A stretch of 64,000 nt of DNA from Streptohalobacillus salinus (GTDB lineage: Bacteria; Bacillota; Bacilli; Bacillales; Amphibacillaceae): assembly GCF_003201605.1 (NCBI RefSeq), contig NZ_QJJR01000001.1, positions 1 to 64,000 on the forward strand, written 5' to 3'. Under the pieces are notes generated by a model. That model was not told the DNA's origin, made no database searches, and was given only the letters and a program-made list of their open reading frames with translations. This document shows positions 45,843-54,640 of the stretch, piece after piece. Every line of letters starts with the position of its first letter. Positions within the stretch are counted from its first letter, which is position 1. A program made the translations under genes and the position numbers.

Positions 45843-46633
45843 AAGAACGTCCTTAATGCCTCAATGGTTTCTTCGGGTTGGCTAACATGCGGGTAATGGC
45901 CTTTCGCAGTTAAAATATGCAACTGACTATTGTCTAGTTGGTTATCCATATAGTGGGCAACGTCTAAAGGAACAAATGAGTCATCGGAACACTGAATGAT
46001 AACCGTTGGCACGCGAATGGTTGAGAGAATCGCGCGGTAATCACTTAACATGGTCACTTTAAAGAAATTATAGGTCACTTCAGGGTCACTAATTTGAAAA
46101 TTCTTTTCAATAAAAGCGGTGTTGTCTGCCCCTTCAGATTTAGGTAAGGCTACAGGCGCGAGGTAACTCGCCCAACCGACAAAGTTTTCTTCCATCATAT
46201 TTAATACGTGTTCGATAGCCTCTTCGGTAAAGCCGCCATGGTAATCCCCTTTATTTAAATAACAAGGAGAGGCCCCGATCAAAATGATTTTTTTAAACAG
46301 ATCCTCACGTTTTGCGCTCGTTAATAAAGCAATTAAGCCACCAACTGAGTGGGCAATTACAGTAATATTTTTTAAGTTAAGCCGATCGCACACATCAATC
46401 ACATCGTCTGCATATCCTTCGAGTGAGTCATACCGTTCTGCATCATAGGCTGACCGGTCGGATGCTCCGGAGCCAACAAAGTCGAATTGTATGATGCGGT
46501 AATCGCGCTCAAACGCAGGAGTTATCCAGCCCCAGGTGTTTTGGTTCGAGGCAAACCCGTGCAGAAATAATAGCGGTTCTGTTCCGTTTCCGAAATCGTT
46601 TAAATGGTAGCGTGTTGCTAAATAATGATCCAT
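45839..46633 (-). CDS. RsbQ-like alpha/beta hydrolase
   Basis: A 264-aa alpha/beta hydrolase that matches B. subtilis RsbQ along its length: FDFVGSGASDRSAYD, HSVGGLIALL, IGASPCYLN, GGFTEE and ENFVGWA are shared blocks. Catalytic triad Ser96 (AHSVGG), Asp217 (QCSDD) and His246 (KGHYPH). RsbQ is related to plant strigolactone/karrikin receptors and is needed by its PAS partner. Here the partner gene downstream is a PAS-GGDEF cyclase rather than RsbP. ATG 46633 is 9 nt after GGGAG; another ATG six bases upstream is too close to the site. First gene of the pair. Confidence 0.93.
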   Translation of the reverse strand: MDHYLATRYHLNDFGNGTEPLLFLHGFASNQNTWGWITPAFERDYRIIQFDFVGSGASDRSAYDAERYDSLEGYADDVIDVCDRLNLKNITVIAHSVGGLIALLTSAKREDLFKKIILIGASPCYLNKGDYHGGFTEEAIEHVLNMMEENFVGWASYLAPVALPKSEGADNTAFIEKNFQISDPEVTYNFFKVTMLSDYRAILSTIRVPTVIIQCSDDSFVPLDVAHYMDNQLDNSQLHILTAKGHYPHVSQPEETIEALRTFL

Positions 46634-47003
46634 AATCATAGACTCCCTTCGTTATCTGCTATCCTTTTGTCTTCATTATTCCCTTCCTTCACTATACCCG
46701 ATTTCGGTTAACTTTAACAAATCAATCAGACGGAGGAAAAAAGTAACGGGTAACTTTCTTCCACACAGGCGAGTGTTTCTGTGAGATAGGTTTATAAAGG
46801 TTTATCTTTTTGCCTGGATCGATGTCTATCTGGTGCATTTCGACGTCGGTGTGGATGTGGGTATGGATGATTATTTTCACGGGTCGTTTGTAAAGGGCAT
46901 GCTAAACCCTGTCAATGCGAAGCGATGTGCTTAAAAAAGTTGTATGCTAAGATAAATCCCGGTACAATGAATGTAAAAGCGTGCCCTAAAGGAGAGATTA
47001 CCG
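46634..47003. other. intergenic region, divergent
   Basis: Non-coding 370 bp between the hydrolase gene and the DUF1801 gene. I see no inverted repeat, riboswitch or strong promoter; the ribosome site AAAGGAGAG lies just ahead of 47004. Confidence 0.4.
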
Positions 47004-47375
47004 ATGGAAACCATTGCTGATTTTTTAGCGACGATTGAGGATGAAGCGAAACGTGAACGCCTTGTCTATTTGTTTGACCATATTAAAACAACTTTTCCAA
47101 CACTTGAATCAACGATTAAATGGAACCAACCGATGTTTATCGACCATGGTACGTTTATCATTGCCTTTAGTGTGAGTAAACAACATATGGCGATTGCCCC
47201 GGAAGCAGTAACGATTAACGCTTTTTCTAATCAAATTCAGGAAGCGGGCTATCAAGCAGCGAAAGAAATTGTTAGGGTGAAATGGAAAGAGCCTTTAGAT
47301 CTTCAACTCATTGATGCGATGATTCGTTACAACATCGCTGAAAAGAAAGACACTACGTCCTTTTGGCGGAAGTAA
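47004..47375 (+). CDS. DUF1801 family protein (YdhG-like)
   Basis: A 123-aa soluble protein of the DUF1801 fold: ESTIKWNQPMFIDHGTFIIAFSVSKQHMAIAPE is the family core, and the C-terminal basic strand VRVKWKEPLDLQLIDAMIRYNI follows. Related proteins (frataxin-like YdhG) have been linked to iron handling, but this is not visible in the sequence. Single gene with an AAAGGAGAG site; no terminator is evident before the S-box leader. Confidence 0.85.
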   Translation: METIADFLATIEDEAKRERLVYLFDHIKTTFPTLESTIKWNQPMFIDHGTFIIAFSVSKQHMAIAPEAVTINAFSNQIQEAGYQAAKEIVRVKWKEPLDLQLIDAMIRYNIAEKKDTTSFWRK

Positions 47376-47464
47376 GAGCAGCGAAACAAGCTGATTCAGA
47401 CGATCGCTAAGCTTAACTTTCGACTGAATTAGTCAAACGTATGCAAATTTTTTGAAAATAAGCC

Positions 47465-47493
47465 TTGCAAAAAAAGTTAAAACAATTTACAAT
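47465..47493 (+). promoter_or_regulatory. promoter of the S-box leader
   Basis: TTGCAA (47465-47470), 17 bp spacer, TACAAT (47488-47493), about 45 bp ahead of the SAM riboswitch. Confidence 0.75.
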
Positions 47494-47535
47494 GAATGAC
47501 AAGTCCTAAGGGACGACTTAAAATTATATACGTAA

Positions 47536-47646
47536 GATCTTATCAAGAGAGACGGAGGGATATGGCCCTGTGAAGTCTCAGCAACCCCCACATGCGATTG
47601 GGACGGTGCTAAATCCATTAGGTGAATCACCTAGAAGATAAGAGGG
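47536..47646 (+). promoter_or_regulatory. SAM-I (S-box) riboswitch aptamer
   Basis: Contains the S-box core in order: CTTATCAAGAGAG, GGAGGGA, GGCCC, GAAGTCTCAGCAACC, GGTGCTAAATCC and AGAAGATAAGAG closing P1. A terminator follows at 47663, so S-adenosylmethionine binding should stop transcription into metI-yxjG. Confidence 0.97.
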
Positions 47647-47662
47647 ATAGTGACCTATTTAG

Positions 47663-47691
47663 GCCTTCTTCTTATCGAAGAAGGCTTTTTT
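47663..47691 (+). terminator. S-box expression-platform terminator
   Basis: GCCTTCTTC/GAAGAAGGC perfect 9-bp stem with a 5-nt loop and a six-T tail. Confidence 0.95.
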
Positions 47692-47734
47692 GATGCCTCT
47701 TTTCAAAATGTCAAACGTCGTTAGGAGGTGTAAG

Positions 47735-48859
47735 ATTATCTATCAATTAGAAACGCAATTTACGCAAATCGGAAATCGGAGTGAGACAGAAACAGGCGCA
47801 GTAAGTACGCCGATTCATTTATCAACCGCCTATCGACATGAAACGCTCGGTGTATCGACGGGTTATGATTACACCCGCACCAAAAACCCTACCCGTTCAC
47901 TCGTGGAAGCAGCGATCGCGGATTTGGAAGGTGGGGTAAGAGGATTTGCGACGGCATCTGGCATGAGCGCAATTCAGCTTGTGCTGTCGTTACTTCGTTC
48001 TGGGGATCACTTGATCTGTAGTCGTGATGTTTATGGGGGAACCTATCGTTTATTTGCCGATTACACTGAGCGTTATGGGATTGAAGTCAGCTATCTGGAT
48101 TTAACCGATCCTTCGCGTCTAAAACAAGCCATTCAACCAAACACGGCGGCAATCTTTGTAGAAACACCAACTAATCCCTTACTTGAAGTGACCCCGATTG
48201 CAGTGATTAGTGAACTAGCGAAGACGCATGATGTACAATTAATCGTTGATAATACGTTCATGACACCGTTCTTGCAACAACCGTTAGTGCTCGGGGCAGA
48301 CGTTGTGGTCCATAGTGCATCAAAATTTTTGGCAGGTCATAATGATTGCTTGGCAGGTCTAGTTGTCGCAAAGGATGAGCCAACCGCAGATTTACTGACT
48401 GCAGCTTTAAACAACGGTGGTAGCGTCTTATCGGCATTTGATTCGTGGCTGCTTATTCGCGGCATGAAGACGTTACCGCTAAGAATGAAGGCTCAGGTAG
48501 AGAATGCCCAAGCATTAGTTACATGCTTAAAACGCCACCCATCTATAACGACCGTTCGCTACCCGAATCAAGGAGCGATGATTAGCTTTAGCGTACGTGA
48601 TGAGGTGTTAGTTGCCCCGTTTTTACAACAGTTACGCTTAATTAGTTTTGCTGAAAGTTTAGGGGGTGTCGAAAGCTTTATTACGTATCCAACCACACAA
48701 ACACATGCAGATATACCAGAACAGATGCGCAGCGAACGCGGCATTACCCGCAAGTTACTACGGTTTTCAGTAGGGATTGAAGCAAGTGTAGACTTAATTG
48801 CTGACATCACGCAAGCACTCGAACGTGCAGAACAGATTGTGTCACCGAACAACACATAA
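47735..48859 (+). CDS. metI: cystathionine gamma-synthase / O-acetylhomoserine thiolyase (MetI)
   Basis: A 374-aa PLP enzyme of methionine synthesis, B. subtilis MetI being 373 aa. Shared blocks: QIGNRS, YDYTRTKNPTR, GMSAIQ, ETPTNPLLE, HSASKFLAGHNDCLAG with the PLP Lys, and SLGGVESFITYPTTQTH. The start is odd: AGGAGG at 47723-47728 is followed at ideal distance by ATT (47735), and residue-by-residue comparison puts the MetI start Met exactly there. No ATG, GTG or TTG is in frame between the site and the coding block; the upstream ATGs (47690, 47693, 47708) lie in the terminator tail or before the site. An ATT initiation codon, or a sequence error, is implied. First gene behind the S-box. Confidence 0.9.
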   Translation: MIYQLETQFTQIGNRSETETGAVSTPIHLSTAYRHETLGVSTGYDYTRTKNPTRSLVEAAIADLEGGVRGFATASGMSAIQLVLSLLRSGDHLICSRDVYGGTYRLFADYTERYGIEVSYLDLTDPSRLKQAIQPNTAAIFVETPTNPLLEVTPIAVISELAKTHDVQLIVDNTFMTPFLQQPLVLGADVVVHSASKFLAGHNDCLAGLVVAKDEPTADLLTAALNNGGSVLSAFDSWLLIRGMKTLPLRMKAQVENAQALVTCLKRHPSITTVRYPNQGAMISFSVRDEVLVAPFLQQLRLISFAESLGGVESFITYPTTQTHADIPEQMRSERGITRKLLRFSVGIEASVDLIADITQALERAEQIVSPNNT

Positions 48860-48918
48860 TGGCAAGGGTAAATGGAATGACGTATAAAACAAAATGACAA
48901 TAAAGGATGGATGAAACA

Positions 48919-50019
48919 ATGACGAAACAAGCACCTTATCGTGCAGAACATGTCGGGAGTCTACTCAGACCGGAACGCTTAAAGAAGGCGAGAAAGGAAT
49001 GGAAAGCAGGAACATTAACGGCATCCGCATTTAAACAAATTGAAACAGAAGAACTAACCCGCATTGTTGAAAAACAAATAGAAATTGGTCTTGATGTTGT
49101 GACAGATGGTGAATTCCGTCGCGATTGGTGGCACATTGACTTTTTAGAACACTTAAATGGGTTTGAAGGGTATGTGCCAGAACATGGGTATTTCTTTAAA
49201 GATGTTGAAACCGAGCCTTATGACGTGAGAAACACGGGGAAAATTAGTTTTAATCGTGAGCATCCTTTTTTAGAAGATTTTAAAGCACTTCATGCGATTG
49301 TGGATGGTCGCGCCGTTGTAAAACAAACCATTCCCAGTCCGAATCAACTGTTTCATGCAGCGATTATTAATGAGCAATTTTATCCCGATTATGAAAGTTA
49401 TGCGGTGGATATTATTGCGGCCTATAAAGATGCCGTACAAGCGTTTTATGACGTCGGTGTGCGTTATTTACAAATTGATGATGTCTATCTTGCAGTGCTC
49501 ACCTCACCAGACATCAGCTTTGATCAAGGGCCATACAAACGGGAGGATTTAATTAACTTAGCATTACGTGTGGTCAATGAAGTCATTGAAGATAAGCCGG
49601 AAGACTTAACGATTACAACCCACATTTGTCGAGGGAATTACCAATCAACGTATGCCTTCGGTGGGAGTTATGGTTTGATTGCTCCGACGATTTTTGCACA
49701 GGAACACGTCGACGGGTTCTTCTTAGAATACGACGATGAACGTTCAGGGGACTTTGAACCGTTAGCGCACATTCCAGAAAATGGGCCACGGATTGTGCTA
49801 GGACTTGTCACCTCGAAGTTTCCTGAACTTGAAGATAAGGAAGAGATTAAGGCACGCATTAAAGAGGCGAGTGCCTACGTCCCACTTGAACAGCTATGCC
49901 TTAGTCCGCAGTGCGGGTTTGCCTCGACGCATCACGGCAACTTGCTTACTGAAGATGATCAGTGGAATAAATTAAAACATGTGGTCGAGATTGCTCAAGA
50001 GGTGTGGGGTGATGCTTAA
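48919..50019 (+). CDS. yxjG: YxjG/YxjH-type methionine synthase (MetE C-terminal family)
   Basis: A 366-aa cobalamin-independent methionine synthase-like protein that corresponds to the catalytic C-terminal half of MetE. Start block RAEHVGSLLRPERL, VTDGEFRRDWWHIDFL, YLQIDDVYLA, THICRGN and LSPQCGFAS; the His-Cys of THIC and the later Cys are the zinc ligands. It should methylate homocysteine; the methyl donor of this shorter group is less certain than for MetE. ATG 48919 lies 8 nt after GGATGG. Co-transcribed with metI, 59 bp away, and so also under the SAM riboswitch. Confidence 0.9.
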   Translation: MTKQAPYRAEHVGSLLRPERLKKARKEWKAGTLTASAFKQIETEELTRIVEKQIEIGLDVVTDGEFRRDWWHIDFLEHLNGFEGYVPEHGYFFKDVETEPYDVRNTGKISFNREHPFLEDFKALHAIVDGRAVVKQTIPSPNQLFHAAIINEQFYPDYESYAVDIIAAYKDAVQAFYDVGVRYLQIDDVYLAVLTSPDISFDQGPYKREDLINLALRVVNEVIEDKPEDLTITTHICRGNYQSTYAFGGSYGLIAPTIFAQEHVDGFFLEYDDERSGDFEPLAHIPENGPRIVLGLVTSKFPELEDKEEIKARIKEASAYVPLEQLCLSPQCGFASTHHGNLLTEDDQWNKLKHVVEIAQEVWGDA

Positions 50020-50026
50020 GAAAAAC

Positions 50027-50071
50027 GCAAAAGAAAACAGCCGTCATAATATGATGGCTGTTTTCTTTTGC
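50027..50071 (+). terminator. intrinsic terminator of metI-yxjG
   Basis: A perfect 21-bp stem with a 3-nt loop, with the T-run inside the 3' arm (GTTTTCTTTTGC). Confidence 0.85.
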
Positions 50072-50245
50072 ACACCATGCCTGTTCTTTAAACAGCTTAA
50101 AACAATCAGAGGGCAGATGAATTTTCTGAAAACGGGTAGGCAATCCGGCAAAGATTTAGTATAATTGAACTGTTGTGGGTATAAATGTTTAGTTGACTGT
50201 TCAGTAGAAACAGAAAAAAATTTGCGTTAAGGGGATTGTTAAAGC

Positions 50246-51103
50246 ATGTATACAATTACTAATTTTGAAAAAGAAATGTTCAAAATGTATCAACTGAAAA
50301 GTCCAAACGGAGAAAGTTGGATTACGGTTTGTCCTGAGCGTGGTGGGATTATTATTGAGTATGGTACAAAAGGAAAAGAAAAATTGTACCTTAATGAAGC
50401 ATCATTGTTTGACCGAAAACGTAATATTCGTGGCGGGATTCCTGTTCTTTTTCCAATTGCTGGTCAGCTCGAGGAGCAAGCCTATCATTGGGAGGGGAAG
50501 ACGTATGCGATGCCTAATCATGGACTGGCAAGAATACACCCCTGGGAAGTCATTGAAACGTTTAGTGATGAAACCCATGCTTTTATTTCTATTCGCTTTG
50601 AAAGTAGCTTGAGTACAAAAGCGGTTTACCCCTTTGATTTTGAAGTGATTTTTACATATACATTAAAAGATAACCAGCTTTATATTCATCAAACGTACCG
50701 CAACCATTCGGAGACGATCATGCCGATTTACCCAGGTCTTCATCCATACTTTAAAGCGGACTCCAAAATTGTAACGGTCGATCACGTAAAAGACACATAC
50801 CATGACTACAATACCAATGAAACGAAACCCTATCCAGGAAAGATTGATCTGACACATTTAAAAGAAGCAGTTGCCCTGGAAAACAACCATAAGCACGTCA
50901 ATGCAACCGTGGGTGATTTTGACATCCAGATGACACTAGGTAATGCGTTTCGTTACACGGTACTCTGGACAGAAGAAAATCAATCGTTCGTCTGTGTTGA
51001 ACCATGGACACGTAAAACAGGCGAACTTAATCGCAAAGAAGCGTTAATTGAAGTTGAACCGAAACAAGCATTTGAAACATGGGTAAGTTTCCAAGTTGTC
51101 TAA
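50246..51103 (+). CDS. aldose 1-epimerase family protein (glucose-6-P epimerase-like)
   Basis: A 285-aa soluble protein with the galactose-mutarotase fold. PERGGIIIEYGTKGKEKLYLNE, NIRGGIPVLFPIAGQL, NHGLAR with the first catalytic His, and PGLHPYF with the second; a Glu near SFVCVEPWTRKTGE completes the site. The RGGIPVLFP form is that of YeaD/YihR-like hexose-6-phosphate epimerases rather than GalM. It converts alpha and beta sugar anomers. Monocistronic with its own terminator. The ribosome site AAGGGG lies about 11 nt before the ATG. Confidence 0.87.
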   Translation: MYTITNFEKEMFKMYQLKSPNGESWITVCPERGGIIIEYGTKGKEKLYLNEASLFDRKRNIRGGIPVLFPIAGQLEEQAYHWEGKTYAMPNHGLARIHPWEVIETFSDETHAFISIRFESSLSTKAVYPFDFEVIFTYTLKDNQLYIHQTYRNHSETIMPIYPGLHPYFKADSKIVTVDHVKDTYHDYNTNETKPYPGKIDLTHLKEAVALENNHKHVNATVGDFDIQMTLGNAFRYTVLWTEENQSFVCVEPWTRKTGELNRKEALIEVEPKQAFETWVSFQVV

Positions 51104-51112
51104 ATTAATCAT

Positions 51113-51147
51113 AAGCTCAATATGTTATCAAACATATTGGGCTTTTT
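51113..51147 (+). terminator. intrinsic terminator
   Basis: A 14-bp stem with one G-U pair (51113-51126 with 51130-51143) and a 3-nt loop, then TTTTC. Confidence 0.88.
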
Positions 51148-51263
51148 TCAATGGATGTGAGAGAATAAAGGAAAGGATAGTGATAGGACTGTCTGATTAG
51201 ATGACAACACAACGTTAAGCGAGTGTTTGAATGACAAGTTAAATAAACTAAAGGGGAATAACT

Positions 51264-52676
51264 ATGCAAATATTTAATGAGTTAGATGAAGCGTTACAAC
51301 GAGGACTTAGTGATTTAAAGATTGAAGCGGCTACTGAAATTCAAGCCCAAATGATCCCGAAAGCAATCGCTGGAGCGAACGTGTTAAGCCAAGCTGAAAC
51401 AGGAAGTGGCAAGACATTAAGTTACCTTCTACCGATTTTAAACCAAATTGATTTTCAAGAAAATAATCCCAGCGCTGTGGTAATTGTGCCAACCCGAGAG
51501 CTCGCGGATCAAGTAACAGGTGTCGCACGTGAGGTTGCCCGGTATAAAAAGTTAAAAATTGTTCGTCTCATTGGCAAACAGTCGTTTGATCAACAAACAT
51601 TGTTGTTAAATCAAAAGAGTCACGTGATTGTCGGAACCCCAGGCCGTATTTTAGATCACATTGAACGAGGCACGTTTGATGCAGAGAACATCCGCTCGTT
51701 GGTGCTTGATGAAGTCGATGAATTACTTAATCGGGGATTTATTCAGCAAGTGAGAGACATCATTGATTTCTTCCCGGAGAAACGGCAAACATTAATGACC
51801 TCGGCAACCACTTCAGCTGAAGTAGAATCGTTTATTGATAAGATTGTGCCTGACTATGTTCGCGTGATTGTGGCACCAAAGATTGATCGTAACGAAAAGT
51901 TCAATCAATTGATGGTCGATGCGAACGGGAAAGATAAAGATGAGTTACTGCTTAACATATTAGTTGAGAAAAACCCATTACAAGCAATTTTGTTTTGTCG
52001 GGAGAAAAAAGAAGTCGACCGAATTACAGAGCTATTGAGAAGCAGGGATATTAGTGCAACCAGTGTGCAAGGCGATCATGACCAGGCCGAACGATTCCGG
52101 GCAATGGAAGCCTTTAAACGTGGAGATAAACGTTTCTTAGTCGCAACGAACTTAGCGGCGCGTGGCATTGATGTCTCACAATTACCGTTGATTATTAATG
52201 TTGATTTCCCAGAAACTAAAGATGTTTACTTGCACCGGATGGGACGGACGGGACGGATGGATAACCGTGGTGAAGTCATTTCCTTTGTGGAAGACCGCGA
52301 CCAAGAAACACTTCAAGCCGTACGTAATGAAGGAATAATTCTATCCGACATGACCGATGCCATTCGCCCGTACCGGAAAGAGGCTTGGAATATTTTCGGA
52401 AATACGTCGAGTAAACGTAAAGAAAAAGTGGATACGAATGTCATGACGCTTTATTTTAATGGTGGTAAAGATAAAAAACTACGTGCTTTTGATTTTTTAG
52501 GGGCCTTAACATCAATTAAAGATGTCACCGCTGATGACATTGGTGTTATCACGGTTGATAAACGTTATACGTTGGTTGAAATTCTAAATAACAAAGGTGA
52601 GCATGTCTTAAAGCAAATGAAAAACATTCCTGTGAAGAAGAAACGCTTAAAAGTACATCAAGACCGCGGTGTTTAA
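51264..52676 (+). CDS. dbpA: DEAD-box RNA helicase DbpA/YxiN
   Basis: A 470-aa helicase: RecA-like domains 1-205 and 210-370, then a C-terminal RNA-recognition domain about 395-466 (VMTLYFNGGKDKKLRAFDFLGA, DDIGVITV) that in DbpA/YxiN binds hairpin 92 of 23S rRNA. Motifs: AETGSGKT (44-51), PTRELA, TPGR, DEVD (149-152, in place of DEAD), TSATT and HRMGRTGR. It should act in 50S ribosome assembly. RBS AAAGGGG. No terminator is seen between it and the next promoter. Confidence 0.93.
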   Translation: MQIFNELDEALQRGLSDLKIEAATEIQAQMIPKAIAGANVLSQAETGSGKTLSYLLPILNQIDFQENNPSAVVIVPTRELADQVTGVAREVARYKKLKIVRLIGKQSFDQQTLLLNQKSHVIVGTPGRILDHIERGTFDAENIRSLVLDEVDELLNRGFIQQVRDIIDFFPEKRQTLMTSATTSAEVESFIDKIVPDYVRVIVAPKIDRNEKFNQLMVDANGKDKDELLLNILVEKNPLQAILFCREKKEVDRITELLRSRDISATSVQGDHDQAERFRAMEAFKRGDKRFLVATNLAARGIDVSQLPLIINVDFPETKDVYLHRMGRTGRMDNRGEVISFVEDRDQETLQAVRNEGIILSDMTDAIRPYRKEAWNIFGNTSSKRKEKVDTNVMTLYFNGGKDKKLRAFDFLGALTSIKDVTADDIGVITVDKRYTLVEILNNKGEHVLKQMKNIPVKKKRLKVHQDRGV

Positions 52677-52712
52677 TCGCGGTCAAACCAATACAATCTC
52701 TATGTTTCCTAC

Positions 52713-52741
52713 TTGACAACATATACCCCTGGTGGTATAGT
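52713..52741 (+). promoter_or_regulatory. promoter with CsoR/CstR-type operator
   Basis: TTGACA (52713-52718), exactly 17 bp, TATAGT (52736-52741). The spacer and -10 carry ATACCCCTGGTGGTAT (52723-52738), a near-palindrome of the ATACCCC-GGGGTAT type bound by CsoR-family repressors, including the persulfide sensor CstR. Confidence 0.72.
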
Positions 52742-52821
52742 TATATCTGTGAAATCAATCACTTAGCTGACACGTATGTGTCGTATGAATTAGACGATTT
52801 AAATTATAGGAGGAATTATCC

Positions 52822-54516
52822 ATGGGAAAAAGAGTTTTAATTGTTGGTGGTGTCGCAGGTGGGGCATCTGTCGCTGCACGTGTCCGTCGTTTAGATGAAA
52901 ATGCGGAGATTGTTATGTTTGAACGTGGACCACATGTGTCATTTTCAAACTGTGCGTTACCGTACTATTTAAGTGGCGAAATTGAAGAGAGTGAAACGTT
53001 GGTATTGATGAACCCAGACGTTTTCCGAAACCAGTATAACATTGAAGCGCGGACGCGTTCAGAAGTTATTGCTGTTCATGCTGAGCAAAAGACGATTACC
53101 GTTAAAAACTTAGACACAGGTGATACGTATGAAGAGGCTTATGATAAATTAGTCTTATCACCGGGTGCGAGCCCAATCGTTCCACCGTTAGAGGGTGTGA
53201 CAAGTGAGCATGTCTTTACCGTTCGTAATGTTGTTGACATTGAACGATTGCAAGGTTTTGTTTCAAAGCAAGCGATTGAAGATGTCGTGGTTATTGGTGG
53301 TGGATTTATCGGCATTGAAGTTGCTGAGAACCTGGTTCACGCTGGGAAAAAGGTCACACTCGTTGAAGCACAAAACCAAGTGATGGCACCATTTGATTAC
53401 GACATGGTTCAAATCTTGCATAAAGAGATGATTGATAACGGGATGGATCTGATCCTAGGTGATGGTATCCAATCGGTTAAAGCAGATCATATTGTGCTTG
53501 CTTCGGGGAAAACGGTTAAAGCACAAGCGGTTATTATGGCAATTGGTGTGCGCCCCGAAACGAGCTTAGCCAAAGAGGCGGGGCTTGAAATCGGAAAAAC
53601 AGGTGGCATTAAAGTTGATCATAGTTACCGGACGTCAGCACCAGATATTTATGCGGTCGGGGATGCGATTGAAGTGCATCACAAGATTACCGGTCAAAAA
53701 ACCCGGTTAGCGCTAGCCGGTCCCGCCCAACGTCAAGCACGTGCTGCCGCTGATGATATGTACGGGATCCCACATCGTAACAATGGGGTGATTGGTTCGA
53801 GTGCGATTCAAGTCTTCAATATGAATGCGGCATCAACTGGACTTAATGAACGGACGTGTGAACAAGTCGGTTACGATTATGATGTTGCCTTTGTAATTCC
53901 ATCGGATAAAGTAGGGATCATGCCGAACAGCAATCCAATGTACTTTAAATTAATTTTTGAAAAACCAACCGGTCGGGTGCTCGGTGCCCAAGCGATAGGA
54001 CGAGGTAACGTTGATAAGCGGATCGATGTCATAGCTTCAATGATTATGATGCATGCAACGCTCGAAGATTTAAAAGAACTTGAGCTTTGTTACTCACCTG
54101 TCTTTGGGACAGCAAAGGATGTTGTCAATTTTGCAGCCCTTGCAGGTTTGAATATTTTAAATGGTGTGATTAAACAAGTGCGTTTTAATGATGTTCGTGA
54201 GCTTGTTGAACAAGGGGCAACAATCATTGATGGGCGTGAACCTGGTGAATTCAAACATGGCCATATTAAGACCGCGATAAATATTCCATTAAGTGAATTC
54301 CGTCAACGCTTAGATGAGATTCCAACAGACAAACCCATTTACGTTCACTGTCGCTCCGGCCAACGTTCTTACAATATGGTGAAAGCATTAACGAACTTAG
54401 GTTACGATAATGTTTACAACATTGCAGGCTCCTATTTAGGCACCTGTTTGTATGAGTACTTTAATGACCAACAACAAGGACGGGAACCGATTGTTACAAA
54501 TTATAATTTCCGTTAA
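52822..54516 (+). CDS. CoA-disulfide reductase fused to rhodanese
   Basis: A 564-aa flavoprotein: FAD/NAD(P)H disulfide-reductase domains about 1-445 with the single active Cys44 in SFSNCALPYYL, the second Rossmann loop VVIGGGFIGIEVAENL and FAD motif YAVGDAIEV; then a C-terminal rhodanese domain about 460-550 with Cys510 in VHCRSGQRS. This CoADR-RHD form reduces CoA persulfide or polysulfide and handles reactive sulfur. The CsoR/CstR-like operator in its promoter suits induction by persulfides, as in the staphylococcal cst genes, though no cstR lies beside it. RBS AGGAGG. Monocistronic with a terminator. Confidence 0.93.
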   Translation: MGKRVLIVGGVAGGASVAARVRRLDENAEIVMFERGPHVSFSNCALPYYLSGEIEESETLVLMNPDVFRNQYNIEARTRSEVIAVHAEQKTITVKNLDTGDTYEEAYDKLVLSPGASPIVPPLEGVTSEHVFTVRNVVDIERLQGFVSKQAIEDVVVIGGGFIGIEVAENLVHAGKKVTLVEAQNQVMAPFDYDMVQILHKEMIDNGMDLILGDGIQSVKADHIVLASGKTVKAQAVIMAIGVRPETSLAKEAGLEIGKTGGIKVDHSYRTSAPDIYAVGDAIEVHHKITGQKTRLALAGPAQRQARAAADDMYGIPHRNNGVIGSSAIQVFNMNAASTGLNERTCEQVGYDYDVAFVIPSDKVGIMPNSNPMYFKLIFEKPTGRVLGAQAIGRGNVDKRIDVIASMIMMHATLEDLKELELCYSPVFGTAKDVVNFAALAGLNILNGVIKQVRFNDVRELVEQGATIIDGREPGEFKHGHIKTAINIPLSEFRQRLDEIPTDKPIYVHCRSGQRSYNMVKALTNLGYDNVYNIAGSYLGTCLYEYFNDQQQGREPIVTNYNFR

Positions 54517-54543
54517 AGGTGATAAATAAGAAAGAGAAAAAGA

Positions 54544-54576
54544 CTTACAGCAACGATCTGCTGTAAGCCTTTTTTC
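54544..54576 (+). terminator. intrinsic terminator of CoADR-RHD
   Basis: CTTACAGCA/TGCTGTAAG stem with a 6-nt loop and a six-T tail. Confidence 0.9.
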
Positions 54577-54640
54577 TGTATTTTTTGTAAGCATGACCAA
54601 GCTTTGTCACGAAAGTTTTTCTCAGCGAGTTTTAACGCTC

